Shown one piece after another: positions 60,542 to 64,000 of a DNA stretch of 64,000 bases. Location: NCBI RefSeq assembly GCF_000970085.1, contig NZ_CP009506.1, positions 3,534,001 through 3,598,000 of the forward strand. Direction: 5' to 3'. This stretch comes from Methanosarcina siciliae T4/M. Lineage in GTDB: Archaea > Halobacteriota > Methanosarcinia > Methanosarcinales > Methanosarcinaceae. Both the position numbers and the translations under genes were made by a program. The first letter of the stretch is position 1, and every line of letters starts with the position of its first letter. The notes under the pieces were generated by a model that was not told the DNA's origin, did no database searches, and saw only the letters and a list, made by a program, of their open reading frames with translations.

Positions 60542-61078
60542 ATGAGGATATATTTTAACGGGAAAACCCCGAAAATCTCAGAAACAGCTTTTGTTGCGAA
60601 TTCGGCGGACATAATCGGAGATGTTGAGATAGGGAGCTTTTCAAGCATATGGTTCAATGCCGTGATAAGAGGAGACCAGAACAAAATACAGATTGGAAGC
60701 CGGACAAACATCCAGGACGGGGTGGTTATTCATGCAGACCCTGAAAACGGGGTCCAGGTTGGAAATAATGTTTCAGTCGGGCACGGGGCCGTGCTTCATG
60801 GGTGCAGGATCGAAGATAATGTGCTTGTCGGTATGAACGCAACCGTGCTGAATGGATCGGAGATCGGGAAAAATTCCATCATCGGAGCAAATGCGCTTGT
60901 GCCCCAGGGAAAGAAATTTCCACCTTACAGCCTTATTATCGGAGTCCCGGGAACGGAAAAAAGAAAGACAAACGAGGCAGAAGTTGAGGCTATAAAGGAA
61001 AATGCTGACGAGTATGTGGAGGTGGCAAAAGAGTATAGAGAAGAGATGAAGAAATTTGCTTTTTCAGCATCAAATTAA
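60542..61078 (+). CDS. Gamma-class carbonic anhydrase-like protein (CamH type)
   Basis: A 178-residue left-handed beta-helix protein with hexapeptide repeats (for example VEIGSFSSIW, VQVGNNVSVG and SEIGKNSIIG) and a C-terminal helix. The three metal-binding histidines are present: His64 (VVIHAD), His81 and His86 (VGHGAVLHGC). It lacks the acidic loop of the prototype Cam, so it belongs to the CamH-like class. It could hydrate CO2 to bicarbonate, useful for carboxylation and CO2 balance. GAGGGA lies upstream of the ATG. It is intact and monocistronic. Confidence 0.92.
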   Translation: MRIYFNGKTPKISETAFVANSADIIGDVEIGSFSSIWFNAVIRGDQNKIQIGSRTNIQDGVVIHADPENGVQVGNNVSVGHGAVLHGCRIEDNVLVGMNATVLNGSEIGKNSIIGANALVPQGKKFPPYSLIIGVPGTEKRKTNEAEVEAIKENADEYVEVAKEYREEMKKFAFSASN

Positions 61079-61117
61079 GGGGCAAAGGAAAGAGCAGAAG
61101 TAGGGGGAAACTAAGAA

Positions 61118-61765
61118 ATATCAAAGTTAGACTTAAAAAAAGAAAGCAGAGAATTTTACAACCCATCCGCAAAAGAAGTTTCAGTCATAGATGTTCCCGA
61201 ACTGAATTTTTAATGATAGACGGGAAAGGAGACACAGATACATCAAAGGAATACCAGAACGCAATAGAAGCATTGTTTTTCTGTGTCCTTCAAAGCCAAA
61301 TTCATTTCCAAAAAAGAGAGCTTGCAGGATTATGCCGTAATGCCGCTTGAAGGGCCCTGGTGGGTTGAAAATACGGAGGGCTTTGATATTCAGGGTAAAA
61401 TCAACTGGAAATGGACAGCAATGATAAGGAAGCCCTACTTTATCACGAACGACATTAACGACATTATAGAAAAAGCCCTCAAAGAAGTGGAAAAGAAGAA
61501 AAACCCTCCTGTCCTTTCCAGGCTAAGATTTGAAAGCCTGCATGAAGGCTTATCAGCCCAGATAATGCATATCGGCTCTTATCCTGAGGAAGAGCCTACT
61601 ATTGAAAAGCTGCATAATTTCATAAAAGAGAAAGGGTATGAATTTGGCGGAAGCATATCCGGGGAGAGACACCACGAAATATATCTGAGCGATGTGCGCA
61701 GGACAAAACCGGAAAAACTTAAAACCATTATAAGACAACCCATAAAACAGAAGAAAAGAGAATGA
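61118..61765 (+). pseudogene. GyrI-like small-molecule-binding protein pseudogene
   Basis: A full GyrI-like protein can be reconstructed if two shifts are corrected. The first part reads SKLDLKKESREFYNPSAKEV then IDVPELNF. In the T5 run at 61207-61211 one T is missing before LMIDGKGDTDTSKEYQNAIE. In the T5 run at 61276-61280 one T is extra before the remaining frame (FKAKFISKKESLQDY, then LRFESLHEGLSAQIMHIGSY and ERHHEIYLSDVRRT). The start codon position is ATA (61118-61120) instead of ATG. GyrI-like proteins bind small effectors; an intact frame from 61283 would lack the first 55 or so residues. Confidence 0.75.
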
Positions 61766-62169
61766 ACAGGAGAAAAAACCTTTTGATTGCAGCCTTATTG
61801 TCCCTCATAACCCTGGTTAGTCCGGGTCTATGCAGGAGACATTTATATAAGACTTGCATTATTTTCCGACACCCGGGTTCAGCCTCTGTTTGATAACTAT
61901 CATTATCAGGTTATTCACATTTTTCGCTACATATATTTACAGTCTCAGATGCATGGATGGTCCATCTTTATCCGATTGACGTTTTGAAACCCCTAAATGT
62001 CAATATTTTTATTAGTTGTACCTTTCCCCTCATACACATATACTATAATTAGAAAGATATTTAATAATTGAACGCTATAATCAATTGCCAGCTTCAATAA
62101 TGAACCGCCAGTTAAAATCTATATATACTCCCTATTGGATTTTATCCCTGAAGCTGGCTTGTTTCATAG

Positions 62170-62373
62170 ATGTTTTTATTACTTTCACCAAGTTTGAGTT
62201 TTTTTAATATATTGCAAACTTACTATTTTTTCATTAAGTTAAGATTGAAATGTATAATATCAAAATGTCCGGTTTGTGGAAGTAATAATTATCACAATGT
62301 CCAGGTTCGAATTGAAGAAACAAAAAAGAATCTATCACTTAAGGACGTGAACGAAATATATATTAAAATTTGA
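62170..62373 (+). pseudogene. Small frame with CxxC motif, doubtful
   Basis: 67 codons with a hydrophobic first half and ISKCPVCGSNNYHNVQVRIE in the second. Only one CxxC pair is present, so it is not a complete zinc ribbon. Its last codons run into the first repeat unit. Possibly a remnant of a zinc-ribbon protein; low confidence. Confidence 0.25.
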
Positions 62374-62510
62374 TTCTTATTATGTATATTTGATTCTTAT
62401 TATGTATATTTGATTCTTATTATGTATATTTGATTCTTATTATGTATATTTGATTCTTATTATGTATATTTGATTCTTATTATGTATATTTGATTCTTAT
62501 TATGTATACT
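62371..62510. repeat. Seven-copy 20-bp tandem repeat
   Basis: The unit tgattcttattatgtatatt is repeated exactly six times from 62371 to 62490, followed by a seventh copy with one change (62491-62510). It is non-coding except for the stop of the small frame at its start. Confidence 0.95.
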
Positions 62511-62655
62511 TCTCTATATCTCAATTCAAGTGAGCCTGCATCGCTTGAGGGCAAATTTCAACGCTTTACTCCCAATTAAAAAAGTAAAAACGCCTGAAAG
62601 ATAAGCGTTTTTATCTGCATCTTTCAGCGCTTAACGAATTCTATGTATAATAATC

Positions 62656-63054
62656 TTATTCCGTGGTCACGCCGTCGAATTCCGCTTCATTGGCTTCGGC
62701 TTCTTCTTTCGTGGCGCGTACGATTCCGTCCTTGTGGTGTGCCGGGGAATAGATTGTGTAGAGTTTCAGTTCTTCGGTTTCCGAAGTGTTGATGACGTTG
62801 TGCTGGGAGCCTGCGGGCACGACAATTGCAAACCCGTCACTTACAGCATATTCGTTGCCGTCAATTATACACTTGCCCTGGCCTGCCTCGAAACGGAAAA
62901 ACTGGTCGTTTTCCTCATGCACTTCCATTCCGATATCTTCCATGGGCCTGAGGCTCATAAGTACCAGCTGGCTGTGCTTTGAGGTGTACAGTACCTTACG
63001 GAAATTGTTGTTTTCCAGAGTCGCTTCTTCGATATTAATTGAAAATCCTTTCAT
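62656..63054 (-). CDS. Cupin domain protein
   Basis: A 132-residue single cupin. The first motif is near MEVHEENDQFFRFEAGQGKC (residues about 43-62) and the second near GFAIVVPAGSQHNVINTSET (about 73-92), with His, Glu and His positions suited to a metal site. It resembles small cupins of the mannose-6-phosphate-isomerase-like class. Function is unknown. ATG 63054 has no clear SD. It is on the same strand as the ABC ATPase upstream, 144 bases apart. Confidence 0.85.
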   Translation of the reverse strand: MKGFSINIEEATLENNNFRKVLYTSKHSQLVLMSLRPMEDIGMEVHEENDQFFRFEAGQGKCIIDGNEYAVSDGFAIVVPAGSQHNVINTSETEELKLYTIYSPAHHKDGIVRATKEEAEANEAEFDGVTTE

Positions 63055-63198
63055 ATTTTTTCATATCTGCTTAATTGTATATAGAATTATTTGTGAGAAA
63101 AATTAACGATCTTATATCATTAATTTTCCTGGCACCTTCTACTGAAGAACTGTATTGCCGCTCCGTAAATGCTCTTTTCTAAGATATTTTTCCGGTTT

Positions 63199-63954
63199 TC
63201 ACGGGGCAGGGATCACCACAGCTATGTCCATGTAGTTCTGAATCGCCACCGGCACTCCGTATACTTCCTTTATGATTTCCGGGGTGATATCCCTTATACC
63301 TCCCGCTGCAAAAATTGTGCCGTCCTTGAGGAAGAGAAACTTGTCAGCATACCTGAATGCAAGATTAAGGTCATGCATGGTCATAATGGCAGACATATCG
63401 TCCTTCCTGACCACTTCTCTTATGGTATCCAGTATTTCCAGCTGGTTCTTAAGATCAAGGCTGCTTGTAGGTTCGTCCAGTAATAGCAGTTTCGGGTTCT
63501 GTGCAATGGCCCTTGCTATTCCTATTTTTTGCAATTCCCCTCCGCTAAGTTCGTCAATGTACCTCAATGCAAGTTCTTCAAGATGCAGTCTCTTGATGGT
63601 GGCTTCTACCAGTAACAGATCTTCAGTAGTAATTTCCCACTTTATGTGTGGAATTCTGCCAAGCAAAATAGCATCAAAAGATGTCAGCCTTGAGCATTCA
63701 CAGTGCTGCGGAACATATCCCAGGCGGCGTGCAATTTCTATCTGCTCAAGTTTAAGCACATCTTCATTTTCTATCAGTATTGTGCCGCTCTTTGGTTTCA
63801 GGATGGCATTCATGCATTTTAGCAGGGTGGTTTTTCCCACCCCGTTAGGGCCCAGTATAGCCAGTATTTCATTCATCTTCAGGTGAAATTTTATGTCTCT
63901 GAGTACTTCTTTACTCCGGTACTGAAATTCCACCCCATCTACTTCCAGGATCAT
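63199..63954 (-). CDS. ABC transporter ATP-binding protein, FecE/BtuD (iron/cobalamin) type
   Basis: A 251-residue importer ATPase. Walker A GPNGVGKTT is at 35-43, the Q-loop near YVPQHCE, the signature LSGGELQKIGIARAI near 136-150, Walker B LLLLDEPTSSLD near 156-167, and the H-loop MTMHDLN near 190-196. The sequence after Walker B and the C-terminal VYGVPVAI are like FecE/BtuD/FhuC ATPases that drive uptake of siderophores, haem or cobamides. The permease and binding protein would be expected upstream (beyond 64000). AAGGA precedes the ATG. Confidence 0.92.
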   Translation of the reverse strand: MILEVDGVEFQYRSKEVLRDIKFHLKMNEILAILGPNGVGKTTLLKCMNAILKPKSGTILIENEDVLKLEQIEIARRLGYVPQHCECSRLTSFDAILLGRIPHIKWEITTEDLLLVEATIKRLHLEELALRYIDELSGGELQKIGIARAIAQNPKLLLLDEPTSSLDLKNQLEILDTIREVVRKDDMSAIMTMHDLNLAFRYADKFLFLKDGTIFAAGGIRDITPEIIKEVYGVPVAIQNYMDIAVVIPAP

Positions 63955-64000
63955 ATTCTTCTTTCCTTAAGTATTAAGTATATAAACGTCGGGGCTCCCA

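Larger units (their letters stand above)
61766..62655. other. Long intergenic region with small frame and tandem repeat
   Basis: AT-rich. It contains a 67-codon frame at 62170-62373 with a single zinc-knuckle-like CPVCGSNNYH, which may be a remnant, and a seven-copy 20-bp tandem repeat at 62371-62510. No other gene is seen. Confidence 0.45.

Noticed and set aside
62371..62510. Possible CRISPR array
   Set aside because: The units are directly adjacent with no spacers, so this is a simple tandem repeat.

Overview
The window looks like chromosomal DNA of a methanogenic archaeon of the genus Methanosarcina or a close relative. The reasons are: archaeal ribosomal protein genes beside an RNA polymerase subunit D that carries two ferredoxin-like 4Fe-4S motifs; archaeal PEP carboxylase (PpcA), AMP phosphorylase, aTrm56, Cbf5 and a gamma-class carbonic anhydrase; TATA/BRE promoters; AT-rich intergenic DNA; a Methanosarcina-style IS1341-type TnpB; and many small membrane proteins and decayed genes. 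No computation or database search was run. All family names come from reading motifs.

Layout. 1-6750: the end of cbf5, tRNA-Ser(GGA), a two-gene ABC exporter, the rps13-rps4-rps11-rpoD cluster and two nearly identical tRNA-Leu(GAG) genes. 7.1-14.1 kb: a CDF metal transporter, a MacB-like exporter operon (ATPase, CARDB-type surface protein, permease), and a MATE pump with its MarR regulator and two palindromic operators. 14.4-19.7 kb: an accessory stretch with a beta-propeller surface protein, two unrecognised proteins (one HEPN-like, one PD-(D/E)XK-like) and a pentapeptide-repeat membrane protein. 20-27.3 kb: a class I glutamine amidotransferase, MprF, a membrane protein, a TnpB with a serine-rich insertion, and a scar joining a truncated alpha/beta hydrolase to a decayed response regulator. 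27.4-37.3 kb: housekeeping and transport genes (U32 peptidase, ppcA, PepSY-like secreted protein, DMT transporter, AMP phosphorylase, trm56).

38.2-42.2 kb is a very AT-rich island. It holds a membrane protein with a degenerate PLD-like domain coupled to a TaqI/Eco57I-like adenine methyltransferase, facing a Ham1/ITPase-like protein overlapped by a UPF0200-like nucleotide kinase. This is the best candidate for an undescribed defence or nucleotide-modification system. 42.6-49.4 kb: shikimate kinase, an ACT plus UPF0210 pair, a helical-repeat protein, three tandem copies of a 27-residue membrane microprotein missed by ordinary gene finding, and a phosphoribosyltransferase with an attenuator-like leader. 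49.4-58 kb: a metallophosphoesterase apparently starting at ATT, an orphan IS605-type end, and a five-gene MoxR/DUF58/vWA operon. 58.2-64 kb: decayed genes, an AhpD-like protein, a TrmB-type regulator, CamH-like carbonic anhydrase, a GyrI-like pseudogene, a seven-copy 20-bp tandem repeat, a cupin and an iron/cobalamin-type ABC ATPase.

Functionally the window mixes core information processing, carbon metabolism (PEP carboxylase, carbonic anhydrase, AMP salvage), envelope and efflux systems, and patches of acquired or decaying DNA. Several loci lack a canonical start codon at the position the protein alignment demands (ATA at 47366-47368, ATT at 50173-50175, ATA at 61118-61120).
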